In this document: in pieces, positions 18,194 through 28,062 of the stretch
Numbering within the stretch: position 1 is the stretch's first letter
How the letters are laid out: each line of letters starts with the position of its first letter
Assembly (NCBI RefSeq): GCF_019511525.1
Contig: NZ_JAEUAT010000003.1
Coordinates: 372,001-436,000, forward strand
Direction of reading: 5' to 3'
DNA from: Rhizobium cauense
GTDB lineage: Bacteria; Pseudomonadota; Alphaproteobacteria; Rhizobiales; Rhizobiaceae
DNA: 64,000 nucleotides
Translations under genes and position numbers: made by a program
The notes under the pieces: model-generated
What the model saw: the letters and a program-made list of their open reading frames with translations, nothing else
Databases searched by the model: none
What the model was told of the DNA's origin: nothing

Positions 18194-19729
18194 TCAGCTC
18201 TCCAAAACCGGCAAGATTCCGGAAGAAACAGCTCCGTTGAGCGCGCCCGTTGCGATCAGTTCGCCGGCAGCCTTAAGATCGTTCGCCATATAGCGATCGA
18301 GTTCCAGCGTCGGCACTGCGCTGCGGATCGTCGATATAGCCTTCTGAAGTTCAGGGCTCGTCGTCAAAGGTGCGCGGAACTCCACGCCCTGGGCCGCGGT
18401 CAGCGCCTCGATACCGATAATATTGAAGAGGTTTTCAGTCATCGGCAGCAGGCGGCGTGCGCCATGGCAAGCCATCGACACGTGGTCTTCCTGGTTGGCG
18501 GAGGTCGGTGTCGAGTCGACCGAGGCCGGATGCGACATCTGCTTGTTTTCCGACATCAGGGCGGCCGACGTTACTTCTGCGATCATCAGGCCCGAGTTTA
18601 GACCAGGCTTCTTTGCCAGGAAGGCCGGCAGCCCGTAGGAGAGGGCCGGATCAACCAGGAGCGCGATGCGCCGTTGCGCGATTGCACCGATCTCGCAGAC
18701 AGCAAGCGCGATCTGGTCGGCGGCAAAGGCAACAGGTTCCGCGTGGAAGTTGCCGCCCGAGACGACCGAATTGTCCGAGAGCACGAGCGGGTTGTCGGTA
18801 ACTGCGTTTGCTTCAATTTCAAGGGTGCGCGCCACGGACCTGAGCAAATCAAGGCAGGCCCCGTCGACCTGGGGCTGGCAACGAATGCAATAGGGGTCCT
18901 GCACCCGCTCGTCGCCTTCGATGTGGCTTTCGCGGATGACGGAATTTTCAAGAAGTGCCCGAAGCGCCGAGGCAGTGTCGATCTGGCCCCGATGGCCGCG
19001 AAGCGTGTGGATATCCGGGTGGAATGGAGCAGACGATCCCATTGCTGCGTCTGTTGACATCGCACCGGTAATGAGTGCGGCCTGTGCAGCACGGTGGGCC
19101 CGAAAAAGACCGGCAAGTGCCAGCGCAGTTGAGGTCTGCGTTCCGTTGATCAGCGCGAGGCCTTCCTTCGCGGCGAGCACAACAGGCTTGAGACCTGCCT
19201 TTTCAAGCGCTGCGCTGCCGGAAAGACGTTCGCCGGCATAGAAGGCTTCGGCTTCCCCCATCATGACGGCCGCCATGTGGGCGAGCGGTGCGAGGTCGCC
19301 AGAGGCGCCGACGGAACCCTTTTCAGGGATGACGGGGATGACGCCCCTTTGAAGCATGTCTTCGATGAGCCGCACGAGTTCCAGCCGAACGCCAGAGGCG
19401 CCACGGCCAAGCGAAACCAGCTTCAGGGCCATGATCAGGCGAACGACATTTTCAGGAAGCGGAGCGCCAACGCCGCAGCAATGGGACAGAATAAGGTTGC
19501 GCTGCAGTGTCGCAACGTCGGCGCTGTCGATCTTGATCGAGGCGAGCTTGCCGAAACCGGTATTGATGCCATAGACGGGGGCATTGCCGGCGGCGATCTC
19601 GGCGATGCGTGCGGCGGCCTTCTTGATGCCGGCATCGAAAGAAACGTCGAGCTTTGCCGGTTCGCTGGTCCAGTAGATCGTTTCCAGATCCTTGAGCGAG
19701 ACAGAGCCGGGATGAAGGGTAATGGTCAA
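18194..19729 (-). CDS. hutH: Histidine ammonia-lyase
   Basis: A 511-residue enzyme removing ammonia from histidine to give trans-urocanate, step 1. The MIO cofactor-forming Ala-Ser-Gly is in [14 protein letters not shown] (residues 142-144 from the chosen start), and [11 protein letters not shown] near residue 53 supplies the catalytic Tyr. I chose TTG 19729, which overlaps the hutI stop as TTGA and gives the family length; the frame is open further upstream inside hutI but without a ribosome site. The non-AUG coupled start should tie HutH output to HutI translation. Confidence 0.95.
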   Translation of the reverse strand: MTITLHPGSVSLKDLETIYWTSEPAKLDVSFDAGIKKAAARIAEIAAGNAPVYGINTGFGKLASIKIDSADVATLQRNLILSHCCGVGAPLPENVVRLIMALKLVSLGRGASGVRLELVRLIEDMLQRGVIPVIPEKGSVGASGDLAPLAHMAAVMMGEAEAFYAGERLSGSAALEKAGLKPVVLAAKEGLALINGTQTSTALALAGLFRAHRAAQAALITGAMSTDAAMGSSAPFHPDIHTLRGHRGQIDTASALRALLENSVIRESHIEGDERVQDPYCIRCQPQVDGACLDLLRSVARTLEIEANAVTDNPLVLSDNSVVSGGNFHAEPVAFAADQIALAVCEIGAIAQRRIALLVDPALSYGLPAFLAKKPGLNSGLMIAEVTSAALMSENKQMSHPASVDSTPTSANQEDHVSMACHGARRLLPMTENLFNIIGIEALTAAQGVEFRAPLTTSPELQKAISTIRSAVPTLELDRYMANDLKAAGELIATGALNGAVSSGILPVLES

Positions 19730-20988
19730 CGGTCGATCCTTTCGCCCTTGAAGACATGTGCATGAAGCGGGTTGAAGCCGATGCGGTAGACGAGCTCGGC
19801 GAGGCTTTCGACGTCCCATATGGCGAAGTCCGCCGACTTGCCGGGCTCAAGCGTTCCGGTATCGTTGAGGACGCCGAGGGCGCGTGCGCCTTCTCGTGTA
19901 GCGCCAGCGATGCATTCTTCGACTGTGAGCCTGAAGAGCGTCGCGGACATGTTCATCGTCAGCAGCAACGACGTCAGAGGAGAGGTGCCGGGATTGCAAT
20001 CGGTTGCAATCGCGATATGGGCTCCGGCATCCCGCAACGCCTGAACGGGTGGGACCTGTTTTTCATTGATGGCGTAGAATGCGCCCGGCAGCAGGACGGC
20101 CACTGTGCCAGCAGCGGCCATCGCGGCGGCACCTTCTGCATCGAGATATTCGAGATGGTCGGCGGAGAGGGCACCGTAGGATGCCGCAAGTTTTGCTCCG
20201 CCCAGGTTCGACAACTGCTCGGCATGCAACTTCACTGGAAGTCCAAGCGCCACGGCCTTGTCAAAGACGCGCGCGATCTCGGCTGTCGAGAAAGCGATCC
20301 CCTCGCAAAAACCATCAACTGCATCGACAAGCCCTTCGGCTCGAGCGCGCTCAAGCGCTGGGAGCACGACATCGGTGATGTAGTCTTCGTTGCGGCCCTT
20401 GTATTCGACGGGCGTGGCATGAGCGCCGAGATATGAGGTGACGACGCGAACCGGTCGGACACGTTCCAGCTGGCGGGCAGCGCGCAGCATTTTCAGTTCG
20501 CCGTCGATATTCAGACCATAGCCCGACTTGATCTCGATCGTCGTCAGACCTTCCGAGATGAGCGTATCAAGACGTGGGAGTGCTGCTTCGACAAGCCCGT
20601 CTACCGTGAGTGCGTTCGTGGCCTTGACGGAAGAGACGATACCGCCGCCTGCGCGAGCGACCTCTTCATAGGTCGCGCCTTCCAGTCGCATTTCAAACTC
20701 ACGGGCACGATTGCCGCCGTAGACGATATGGGTGTGGCAGTCGACGAGACCGGGAGTGACCCAGCGACCTTCAAGATCGGTAATCTCGGCACGCTCGATC
20801 GCAGACACCGGCAATTCGGCCTCTGGGCCGACAAAACTTATGCGGCCACCCTGTGTAACGATGGCGCCCTTCTCGATGACCCCGAGACCCGGCTCTTGCG
20901 GGTCGAGCGTTGCCAGCCGCGCATTCCGCCACAGATGCTGGCGGAGGTCTCCAAACGCTTCATGGCTTGAAATTTTGTTCCCGTTCAT
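19726..20988 (-). CDS. hutI: Imidazolonepropionase
   Basis: A 420-residue amidohydrolase-superfamily enzyme hydrolysing imidazolonepropionate to N-formiminoglutamate, step 3. Metal-binding [25 protein letters not shown] segment (seen as CHTHIVYGG and [11 protein letters not shown], about residue 80), substrate-loop [20 protein letters not shown] and ALATDCNPG-like [11 protein letters not shown] are all present. Start ATG 20988 ([12 protein letters not shown]). It is the first gene of the minus-strand hut operon, facing hutF across a short shared promoter region with a palindromic operator. Confidence 0.95.
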   Translation of the reverse strand: MNGNKISSHEAFGDLRQHLWRNARLATLDPQEPGLGVIEKGAIVTQGGRISFVGPEAELPVSAIERAEITDLEGRWVTPGLVDCHTHIVYGGNRAREFEMRLEGATYEEVARAGGGIVSSVKATNALTVDGLVEAALPRLDTLISEGLTTIEIKSGYGLNIDGELKMLRAARQLERVRPVRVVTSYLGAHATPVEYKGRNEDYITDVVLPALERARAEGLVDAVDGFCEGIAFSTAEIARVFDKAVALGLPVKLHAEQLSNLGGAKLAASYGALSADHLEYLDAEGAAAMAAAGTVAVLLPGAFYAINEKQVPPVQALRDAGAHIAIATDCNPGTSPLTSLLLTMNMSATLFRLTVEECIAGATREGARALGVLNDTGTLEPGKSADFAIWDVESLAELVYRIGFNPLHAHVFKGERIDR

Positions 20989-21017
20989 CAGCTTTGCGCC
21001 TTCCTTTATGTGGAAAC

Positions 21018-21029
21018 ATGTATATACAT
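21018..21029. promoter_or_regulatory. Probable HutC operator in the hutI/hutF divergent promoter
   Basis: ATGTATATACAT is a perfect 12-bp palindrome, 30 bp upstream of hutI and 81 bp upstream of hutF. GntR regulators of the HutC subfamily bind palindromes built on TGTAnnTACA, and hutC lies in the adjacent operon. No second copy was noticed elsewhere in the locus. Confidence 0.65.
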
Positions 21030-21109
21030 AATAAACGGGTGACAAGTGAAATTTTGTGCGGCTCCATCGAAAAGAAAGATGCGCGGCGCCAAAGAGGAGA
21101 AAAAGCGTT

Positions 21110-22471
21110 ATGGCTCAGACGGTAACGACCAGACTTCATTCAAGTGCGGCACTTCTTCCGTCGGGATGGCAGGAGAACGTCAGCCTGACGATCGTCGATG
21201 GCCGTATTGCAAGCGTTGAAACAGGCGTTGCAGCTGAGCCCGGCGACGAGCACCACGACACCCTGGTCCCCGCGATGAGCAACCTCCACAGCCACGCCTT
21301 CCAACGCGCGATGGCTGGACTTGCGGAGGTGAGGGGGCCGGCAAACGACAGCTTCTGGAGCTGGCGTACTGTGATGTACAAGTTCGCCCTGTCGATGACA
21401 CCGGAGCATGTCGAGGCCGTGGCGGGCCAACTCTACATGGAGATGCTGGAGGCCGGTTTTTCAAGGGTCGGCGAGTTCCATTACTTGCATCACGACAGGG
21501 ATGGGACACCCTATGCAAACATTGCCGAACTCGCGGAGCGGATCGGGGCGGCGGCAAGCACGAGTGGAATTGGGCTGACGCTGCTTCCGGTGTTCTATGC
21601 CCATTCCGGTTTCGGCGGCGCGGCACCAATCGACGGTCAGCGGCGCTTCATCAACTCGCTCGACAGGTTTGCTGCATTGATGGATGGCTGCAGCAAGGTG
21701 ACAGGCGCACTTGCCGGTTCTGAGCTTGGCGTGGCGCCTCATAGCCTGCGCGCTGCAACACCCGAGGAACTCGCAAAGGTCGTGCCGCTTGCCGGCGATG
21801 GCCCGATCCATATCCATATTGCCGAGCAGGTTAAGGAAGTCGAGGATTGCATCGGTTGGTCGGGGGCGAGACCGGTTGAATGGCTTTTGGCGAACGCTCC
21901 GGTCAACGAGCGCTGGTGCCTGATCCATGCGACGCACATGACCGAGGATGAAACGCGCGGTATGGCGAGACGCGGAGCAATCGCCGGCCTCTGCCCGATT
22001 ACCGAAGCCAATCTCGGCGATGGCACCTTCCAGGCACCGCTCTTTATTGAAGAGGGTGGCCGCCTGGGCGTCGGTTCGGATTCAAACGTGCTGATCTCCC
22101 TTTCCGGCGAATTGCGGCAGCTCGAATACTCCGAGCGTCTGGCACTGAGGGCGCGCAATGTGGTCGCAGTACCGGGAGGCTCGACGGCTCGCAGCCTCTT
22201 CGATCACGCAATCGCGGGCGGGGGCGCCGCGCTGAAGGCGCCGGGCGGTATCGCGGTCGGAAGCCATGCTGATCTCATTTCATTGGATACGTCAGCTGTT
22301 CCCTATCTGTCCGGGGACCAATTGCTGGATCACTGGGTTTTCGCAGGAGGGGTGGCGATCGACAGCGTTTGGGCCCTTGGTCGCAAGCAGGTCACCGGCG
22401 GGCGTCACGTCGCGCGCGACGCGATCAACCGACGTTTCCTGAAGGCGATGGGCGAGCTTCTGGCAGCATAG
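21110..22471 (+). CDS. hutF: Formimidoylglutamate deiminase
   Basis: A 453-residue amidohydrolase converting N-formiminoglutamate to N-formylglutamate and ammonia, the step that marks the five-enzyme hut route. Metal-binding [14 protein letters not shown] near residue 60, [25 protein letters not shown] near 230 and [17 protein letters not shown] near 320 fit HutF well. Start ATG 21110 follows AGAGGAG. It is transcribed divergently from hutI and upstream of hutC. Confidence 0.93.
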   Translation: MAQTVTTRLHSSAALLPSGWQENVSLTIVDGRIASVETGVAAEPGDEHHDTLVPAMSNLHSHAFQRAMAGLAEVRGPANDSFWSWRTVMYKFALSMTPEHVEAVAGQLYMEMLEAGFSRVGEFHYLHHDRDGTPYANIAELAERIGAAASTSGIGLTLLPVFYAHSGFGGAAPIDGQRRFINSLDRFAALMDGCSKVTGALAGSELGVAPHSLRAATPEELAKVVPLAGDGPIHIHIAEQVKEVEDCIGWSGARPVEWLLANAPVNERWCLIHATHMTEDETRGMARRGAIAGLCPITEANLGDGTFQAPLFIEEGGRLGVGSDSNVLISLSGELRQLEYSERLALRARNVVAVPGGSTARSLFDHAIAGGGAALKAPGGIAVGSHADLISLDTSAVPYLSGDQLLDHWVFAGGVAIDSVWALGRKQVTGGRHVARDAINRRFLKAMGELLAA

Positions 22472-22528
22472 GACTTTCCACACCGCGACAGAGACAGTAG
22501 AGCGGGAGGTACCAAACGGAGCGTGACG

Positions 22529-23251
22529 ATGAATCAAAGCAAGGATGCAACCTTGCACCAACGGATCGTGAGCGACATCGAAGGCCGCATCGTTTCTGGC
22601 GAGTGGCCGCCGGGTCACCGCATCCCGTTTGAAGTGGACCTCACGAAGGAATACGACTGTTCACGCATGACCGTGAACAAGGCATTGACCCAGCTTGCCA
22701 AAGCAGGCCTCATTGAGCGCCGCAAGAAATCCGGCAGCTTCGTCACGCAGCCACAGGCACAATCCGCCGTCCTGGAGATTCACGACATCCGGGCCGAGGT
22801 CCAATCATTGAACCTTGCCTATTCCTTTGCCGTATCGAAACGCGAGCAACGCAAGGCGAAGGCTGAGGACATCCGCCGCCTCGACGTTGCGCCAGGATCA
22901 TCGGTTGTCGATGTCGCCTGCATCCATGAAGCAGGCGGGCGCCCCTTCTGCCTGGAGGAACGCTTGATCAGCCTCTCGACAGTCCCCGAGGCGGCTAATG
23001 CCGATTTTTCGGAAATGGCGCCGGGTGCTTGGCTTATCAACCAGATCCCGTGGAGCAGTGCCGAGCACCGCATTCAAGCGGTGTCGGCCGGTTCGGACGA
23101 GGCTACAGCCCTCGGCATCCCACGCAACACCGCCTGTCTGGTCGTCGAGCGCCGCACCTGGAGCAACCGCGGGCCGGTTACCCATGTGCGCTTTACCTAT
23201 CCCGGTGACCGGCATGCACTGGTCGCCCGATTCACACCAGCGTCGCAGTAG
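22529..23251 (+). CDS. hutC: Histidine utilization repressor, GntR family
   Basis: 240 residues: N-terminal winged helix (about 8-75, LTKEYDCSRMTVNKALTQLA) and a C-terminal UTRA ligand domain whose usual inducer in HutC is urocanate. The HutC-specific ending ERRTWSNRGPVTHVRFTYPG is clear. Start ATG 22529 sits 7 bp after CGGAG; a GTG at 22523 is in frame but too close to any ribosome site. It follows hutF by 57 bp and would repress both hut operons through the palindrome at 21018. Confidence 0.93.
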   Translation: MNQSKDATLHQRIVSDIEGRIVSGEWPPGHRIPFEVDLTKEYDCSRMTVNKALTQLAKAGLIERRKKSGSFVTQPQAQSAVLEIHDIRAEVQSLNLAYSFAVSKREQRKAKAEDIRRLDVAPGSSVVDVACIHEAGGRPFCLEERLISLSTVPEAANADFSEMAPGAWLINQIPWSSAEHRIQAVSAGSDEATALGIPRNTACLVVERRTWSNRGPVTHVRFTYPGDRHALVARFTPASQ

Positions 23252-23453
23252 CAAACGGATCATGAAGACAAACGTCAGTCATCCGATCTGAAAGTTCGAA
23301 TGGCAGAACGGTCCCAGCGTGGCTCAATTTTCGAGGATCGTTGACGCATCCCTCGAACACCATCACTATAGGCTCGTGAATCGCCAGCCGGACGTCGCTG
23401 GCCAGCGTCAGTGTTCCCATGAGGACGGCGGGGAAACAGGGAAGCTAAGTCAC

Positions 23454-24506
23454 ATGCAAGCCTTTGCGAATTGGAACAACCGCTTGCGGCGGTTACTGAA
23501 ACCTCATGTTGAGCGCGCAACTCTGCACGGGATCGCCTTTTGCCTCTCCGCGTTGTCGCTTGCCGGATGCACTCAGACACTCGATGACCTGCGCGAGGAG
23601 GCTCGCGAAGTCCCTCCGAAATTGCTTTCCGATATGAAGGCAAGGGGCATGTCCCAACAATCCCCGGTCCTGGTCCGCATATTCAAGATGGAAAGCGAAC
23701 TTGAGATCTGGAAGGTTGATCGCTCGGGCAAGTATGCCCTCCTGAAAAAGTACCCAATGTGTCGCTGGTCAGGAAAGCTGGGGCCGAAGACCACCGACGG
23801 TGACAGGCAGGCGCCGGAGGGTTTTTACAGCGTCTCGACAAGCCGTCTCAATCCGAAGTCTCAGTTCTTTCTTTCGTTCAATCTTGGTTATCCCAACCGG
23901 CTGGAAGAAGCACTGGGGTATACCGGTGAAGCGCTGATGGTGCATGGCGCATGCTCTTCGTCAGGATGCTACGCCATGAGCGACCAAGGTATCGGCGAGA
24001 TTTATGCCGTCGTTGAGAATGCGCTCCACGGTCGCCAAACCGCTTTTCAGGTCCAGGCCTATCCTTTTCGGATGACGCCGAAAAATCTTGCGATGTACCG
24101 CAACGACCCCAACATGCCCTTCTGGAAAAACCTCAAGGAGGGCTACGACGCATTCGAGGTCACCCGTCGGGAGCCGAGGGTCTCCCTCTGCGGCAAAAAG
24201 TACGTTTTCAATGCCACGTTTGCGGGTGGCGAGCCAAGCAATCCTTTGGACGCCTGCCCCCCAAGGATCGACCAGCCTGATCTTGCAGTCACGGCCAAGA
24301 CAAACTCCGACATCGAAAAGGCGGATCTGATTACCGCTAATTCTCCTCAGCCATTGGCTTACGAGGACGGAGGAATGCACCCGAACTTTCGTACTCTGCT
24401 CGAGAGGGACGGTGCGGCAAAATTCTCCAAGAGAATATCGACCACAAAATATCCGATCAGCCGACCCGCGGCCGCGCTAGCGGATCCATTCATGAATGGC
24501 GGCTAG
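23454..24506 (+). CDS. L,D-transpeptidase (YafK-like) lipoprotein
   Basis: 350 residues. A lipobox LAGC at 36-39 predicts a membrane-anchored lipoprotein after the hydrophobic stretch at 25-38. The catalytic domain shows the YkuD-type motif HGACSSSGC (164-172), with the nucleophile Cys172, and an upstream ARAPEGFYSV-like APEGFYSVS strand. Such enzymes cross-link or trim peptidoglycan or attach lipoproteins to it; the YafK/DpaA branch cleaves Lpp from the wall. The C-terminal 130 residues are low in known motifs. The start was set at ATG 23454 because it gives the leader; the frame stays open upstream. No operon partner is evident. Confidence 0.82.
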   Translation: MQAFANWNNRLRRLLKPHVERATLHGIAFCLSALSLAGCTQTLDDLREEAREVPPKLLSDMKARGMSQQSPVLVRIFKMESELEIWKVDRSGKYALLKKYPMCRWSGKLGPKTTDGDRQAPEGFYSVSTSRLNPKSQFFLSFNLGYPNRLEEALGYTGEALMVHGACSSSGCYAMSDQGIGEIYAVVENALHGRQTAFQVQAYPFRMTPKNLAMYRNDPNMPFWKNLKEGYDAFEVTRREPRVSLCGKKYVFNATFAGGEPSNPLDACPPRIDQPDLAVTAKTNSDIEKADLITANSPQPLAYEDGGMHPNFRTLLERDGAAKFSKRISTTKYPISRPAAALADPFMNGG

Positions 24507-24518
24507 GTCCCTTTTTAA

Positions 24519-25007
24519 ATGACGGCCGCCGACCAATACAGTTTTCGCAAAGCGACGTTGGGTGATCTCCCGTTGCTTGCAAAATGGCAATCGAACCCGC
24601 ATGTCCGCGCATGGTGGGACTCAGATCAGCCTTACGATGCAGAAGATTTGGCCGATTCCCGTGTAGCGCGTTTCATTGTTTCAACCGCCGGACGCCCCTT
24701 CGCGTTCATGCAGGACTACACCGTCCACGGCTGGGAAGATCACCATTTTGCCGGGCTTCCCGAGGGATCGCGAGGGATAGATCAATTCATAGGAGACCCC
24801 GAAATGATCGGCGTTGGGCACGGATCAGCATTTATCGGTGCGAGAATGAGGGCTCTCTTCGATGCTGGTGTACCGGTTATCGGGACTGATCCTCACCCGG
24901 CCAACGAACGCGCGATTGCCGTCTACAAGAAACTCGGTTTCGAACCATCCGGACCACCTCAAGAGACGCGCTGGGGCTTGATTTTGCCAATGCTTGCGGC
25001 GCGATAA
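24519..25007 (+). CDS. GNAT acetyltransferase, AAC(6')-like
   Basis: 162 residues of the GNAT fold, closest in pattern to aminoglycoside 6'-N-acetyltransferase-like proteins: FRKATLGDLPLLAKWQSNPHVRAWW opens the domain (seen as two parts), IDQFIGDPEMIGVGHGSAFI holds the acetyl-CoA loop, and DPHPANERAIAVYKKLGFEPSG is the typical C-terminal block. Rhizobial homologues are usually of unknown substrate, so antibiotic resistance should not be assumed. It starts 12 bp after the lipoprotein gene without a clear ribosome site. Confidence 0.8.
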   Translation: MTAADQYSFRKATLGDLPLLAKWQSNPHVRAWWDSDQPYDAEDLADSRVARFIVSTAGRPFAFMQDYTVHGWEDHHFAGLPEGSRGIDQFIGDPEMIGVGHGSAFIGARMRALFDAGVPVIGTDPHPANERAIAVYKKLGFEPSGPPQETRWGLILPMLAAR

Positions 25008-25165
25008 GCAGCAGACCATCCTCTGCAACTTCGTCCGCATCTTAGACACGACGAGCCGTAGAGTGCCTATTCACTCGGCGCTGAAGCCGAAGGTGACAGT
25101 TTATGAGTACGCAAGGCTAGGTGCGCCATACCGAGCCAGCTGCGCGCGCGTCCAGGAACCCGCGC

Positions 25166-25810
25166 TCAATGACGAGCGTGTGGCGGGTCGACATTGGGGC
25201 GCGCCCATCGATTGCTGGTAGCCTTGAGCTTTGATTTGGCCTCTTCGAGCGCCTCTTCGCCATACAAGGCTACGAAGCTCTGTTGATAGTATCCATTGGC
25301 CGCCAGCCTCTGATGAATATCTTTTGGCAGAGCATGCGCCGAAAGGCGACTGACCTCCTGGAAGTTATCGTTGCCGATCTTTTCCATAAGGTGAAGACTA
25401 TGCCTTCCATCTATGATTACGTTGACAATGACCGTTTCTCGGTCTGAGCTTGGATCATCGGCGGGCATGATCCGGCACTCGACCGACAGTTCTTCAGGCA
25501 TACCGTGATGCTTGCTCTTCTCCCCTTCGGGGAAGAGCGAATAGGTTATCACCTTTCCATTGTCGGCAACCTGCCTGAAGGAATGCTGCGGCTGAGACGA
25601 GGGATGCGCGCATAGGAGTGCATTCAGGCGGGCCAGTATGGCATCGGCGGATCCGACCAGGGCCTGCCCCCCGAGTATCGTCATTCGCAGTTGCCCATCT
25701 TTCGCGCGCGGTACGCTGAAGATGAAGTTGGGGCTGTTGAAATTCCTCTGCACGATCTTAAACGCGATTTGGGAATCAATGAGATCATAGAAGAGACTCG
25801 AAGGTATCAT
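25166..25810 (-). CDS. Hypothetical protein
   Basis: A 214-residue protein I do not recognise. It is soluble by composition, with no signal peptide or membrane segment. The middle part is beta-rich (VIVNVIIDGRHSLHLMEKIG) and the C-terminal quarter helical and charged (YGEEALEEAKSKLKATSNR). GGGAGAAA 6 bp before the ATG supports expression. It stands alone, flanked by stretches without genes. Confidence 0.55.
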   Translation of the reverse strand: MIPSSLFYDLIDSQIAFKIVQRNFNSPNFIFSVPRAKDGQLRMTILGGQALVGSADAILARLNALLCAHPSSQPQHSFRQVADNGKVITYSLFPEGEKSKHHGMPEELSVECRIMPADDPSSDRETVIVNVIIDGRHSLHLMEKIGNDNFQEVSRLSAHALPKDIHQRLAANGYYQQSFVALYGEEALEEAKSKLKATSNRWARPNVDPPHARH

Positions 25811-26140
25811 GGTGTTTCTCCCGATAGCTTTGGACTCGACAAGACGGATTGACGCGCGGCACGGCGGATCGCTGTTGCAAGCCGGAGCGATCCGAATCGC
25901 TGTTCCTCAAGGGTCCCCCCGACGGCGCGCGATGTCAAATTCGCCTGTCTGCCGAATCTGTGGGCTATTTCGGAATCCGCTTGAGCTCTAAAGATTTCTC
26001 CGATGGAATCCGCCCGTAACCCAATGGCGCATTTCTAGCGCCAACGCGGGAAACAGCACTGCCACATTGGGTGATAGGACCGGATGGCGCCAATGAGGCT
26101 GCAGCGGACGCGGTCTACATAACTGTCAGAGGTGCCGAAC
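25811..26140. other. Intergenic stretch without a recognised gene
   Basis: Short ORFs here lack ribosome sites and family resemblance. No repeat, strong hairpin or promoter pattern was seen. Confidence 0.4.
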
Positions 26141-26362
26141 TTAACGCCGGGTGAGCACGACATCGTCGCGGATGAGGTCCGCGAGCTCGCATTCGTCTGT
26201 GACCCCAAATTCGATCCACTGGAGAAGGCTCCTTGCCTTGTCTCTTACTTCCTTGCTGCCGAACCCGTGCCCATGCTCGGCGCACCATGCCCTTAAAACC
26301 CGATCAATCAGATCAGTGATCTTTGATTGCAGCATCGGCTTGGGCCAATCAATCTGTATCAT
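26141..26362 (-). CDS. Small hypothetical protein
   Basis: 73 residues, predicted mainly helical (ITDLIDRVLRAWCAEHG, VRDKARSLLQWIEFG), with no known domain. A strong ribosome site GGAGGGGAAA precedes the ATG at proper spacing, which is the main argument that it is a gene. No signal peptide. Function unknown. Confidence 0.5.
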   Translation of the reverse strand: MIQIDWPKPMLQSKITDLIDRVLRAWCAEHGHGFGSKEVRDKARSLLQWIEFGVTDECELADLIRDDVVLTRR

Positions 26363-26671
26363 GGCTTTCCCCTCCGTCTGGGCTGGAGACTATGTGGACC
26401 GGTCCTGAGCGGGCAATACCTCGTATATAAGTCTTACCTCATATTAAGGGACTAAAGGTCGCTGTGTTGCGCAATCGCAATAGTTTTCCGGATTTACATT
26501 GCAGATTCCGCCAACTGAGAGATCTGCGGCGCTGGCAGCTTCGGAGCCGTTTGTAGACCGTCCGCTGCCATCACACCTACCAACCGAAGGTCTGGAATTA
26601 GGCCGTTTCCGGGCATGATTGGCCAATGGCAGGCCCTTCCGTCACCTCACGGATCCTGAGAGAATTGGAAA
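26363..26671. other. Intergenic stretch, A/T-rich in part
   Basis: Contains an A/T-rich segment around 26420-26455 (TCGTATATAAGTCTTACCTC), which could hold a promoter for the 73-residue gene to its left. Nothing coding is convincing. It ends at the isochorismatase remnant. Confidence 0.35.
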
Positions 26672-26879
26672 TTGGAACAAGCGCTTGTCATTATCGACAT
26701 GCAGATGCTGATGCAGCATCGTCTCGATTCGGGGCGCTAGGCGCTATCACGTCCACGGTGATGCTCCGGCCAAGATCGTCCCTCATCTCAAATCCGACTT
26801 TGCGGACATCATCGATAGCGATACGATCATGGTGGCCAGCTGCTTTAAAGGGCTGCCACGCCCTCTATGCAAGTTGTAA
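26672..26879 (+). pseudogene. Isochorismatase-family hydrolase remnant
   Basis: The first 22 codons read LEQALVIIDMQMLMQHRLDS then GR and a stop. This is the start of a cysteine hydrolase of the isochorismatase fold (ALVxIDMQ with its catalytic Asp). After a frame change the same protein continues YHVHGDAPAKIVPHLKSDFA and DIIDSDTIMVASCFKG, then is lost. The break is a 7-bp tandem duplication at 26733-26746. The 3' two-thirds is missing and the fragment runs into the 3' end of the convergent phzF-like gene. It has no ATG; the first usable codon is TTG. Confidence 0.7.
26733..26746 (+). repeat. 7-bp tandem duplication GGCGCTA
   Basis: GGCGCTAGGCGCTA. Removing one copy restores the isochorismatase frame as S-G-R-Y-H-V-H-G-D, so the duplication is the inactivating event. 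Confidence 0.75.
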
Positions 26880-27693
26880 CGTCGCCACCGACCCAAATCT
26901 GATCTTCGACCAGCTCCACATGAACACGTCCTTCCCGTCCAAGGACGGTACCTTGGCTGGCAATGTATGATGAAGAAGCGATGCCGTTACCAATCAGCCA
27001 TTGAGCGATGCCTGCATTCAAGCTGCCGGTTACCGGGTCTTCAAAACCGGCCGCGGAAAAGGCACGCACCTCGAAATCCGCTTCCCGCCCATCTTTTGCT
27101 GGATCCCAGGGGGCAACGACACCGACCCGTAATCCAGACAGGATGGCGAAATCCGGACGAAGCGCGAGGACGTCAGCCCTGGATCGCAGTCGGACAGCGA
27201 GCCAGCCAGGGCCATTGTCCACCCAGTTGGCATCGACGATGTCACCGGATGTCAACCGCAAGCCTTTGAGAACTAGCGTCAGTGTGTCGAGTTCCACCGG
27301 GCCTGATCGCCGCAGTTCGGGGGCTTGGAAAGCAAGTCGTCCATTGTTGCGCCGAATGTGGACTAGTCCCGCCTCGCACTCTTGGACAATCTCGGCACTC
27401 TTTGGCTTCCCACCGGACGACAGCCAAGTGTGGCAGCTCCCCAAAGTGGGGTGACCCGCGAAGGGCAACTCAGCAACAGGTGTAAATATGCGAACGCGGT
27501 AATCGGCATCTGCCGACCTCGGCTGTAGGAGGAAAGTCGTTTCGCTAAGGTTCGTCCAGCGCGCAAAGGCAGCCATCTCAGATGCCGTTAACGAATCTGC
27601 TCCAATGACAACCGCCAGCGGATTGCCCAGCAAAGCTTTGGCGGAAAAGACATCAACCTGCTGAAAAGAGAATTTAGTGATTCCGTGTCTCAT
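26845..27693 (-). CDS. PhzF-family isomerase
   Basis: A 282-residue protein of the PhzF/diaminopimelate-epimerase fold. The N-terminal VDVFSAKALLGNPLAVV, the catalytic Glu51 in WTNLSETTFLL, AELPFAGHPTLGS near 70 and the second-half FEDPVTGSLNAGIAQWL with QGTVLGREGRV are all conserved. In phenazine producers PhzF isomerises dihydrohydroxyanthranilate, but no other phz gene is here and most members have unknown substrates, so phenazine synthesis should not be inferred. Its 3' end touches the isochorismatase remnant. Confidence 0.88.
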   Translation of the reverse strand: MRHGITKFSFQQVDVFSAKALLGNPLAVVIGADSLTASEMAAFARWTNLSETTFLLQPRSADADYRVRIFTPVAELPFAGHPTLGSCHTWLSSGGKPKSAEIVQECEAGLVHIRRNNGRLAFQAPELRRSGPVELDTLTLVLKGLRLTSGDIVDANWVDNGPGWLAVRLRSRADVLALRPDFAILSGLRVGVVAPWDPAKDGREADFEVRAFSAAGFEDPVTGSLNAGIAQWLIGNGIASSSYIASQGTVLGREGRVHVELVEDQIWVGGDVTTCIEGVAAL

Positions 27694-28062
27694 TATGGTG
27701 TCCTGGCGCCAAAACGTATGCAGCGTTTAGGGGCAGATTGGCTCACCGCCTGGGGCAGCATTTGTCGCTACATATAGCGCAATCAGGTCGTCCCGCCCAA
27801 TCGCTGGTGACGTCTGTTTTGGGGCAGCGGCCAAGCTGGTCTCTACGGCCGACATGGCACGTAAAGTAGTCGTTCCTGCCAATCGTCCGTAGTTTTCCTT
27901 CTATACGCGGATCTTCAGGAGGATCACCCAAAAGATAGCCGAAAACCAATCGCGTTCACTTCCACTCACCCCTAATCGACTGACAATGCTCACTCCGAAG
28001 GTTGCAGCCGGCCCGCTCAACCATCATGATAGACGAGCGCTGATAACGGAAAACGGCAGCTG
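27694..28062. other. Intergenic stretch without a convincing gene
   Basis: Separates divergent genes and must hold their promoters. A 68-codon Cys-rich frame (27743-27949, minus, TTG start, no ribosome site) was judged too weak to call. No repeat or strong hairpin noticed. Confidence 0.35.

Noticed and set aside
24519..25007. Aminoglycoside resistance determinant
   Set aside because: The AAC(6')-like pattern is common among chromosomal GNAT proteins of soil bacteria; no resistance context such as an integron is present.
26444..26626. 60-codon frame on the minus strand
   Set aside because: Low-complexity composition, no ribosome site, and nothing conserved that I can recognise.
26845..27693. 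Phenazine biosynthesis, suggested by the PhzF-type protein
   Set aside because: No other phz gene is present and most PhzF-family proteins act elsewhere.
27743..27949. 68-codon Cys-rich frame on the minus strand
   Set aside because: It begins with TTG, has no ribosome site and resembles no family; the Cys richness alone is not enough.
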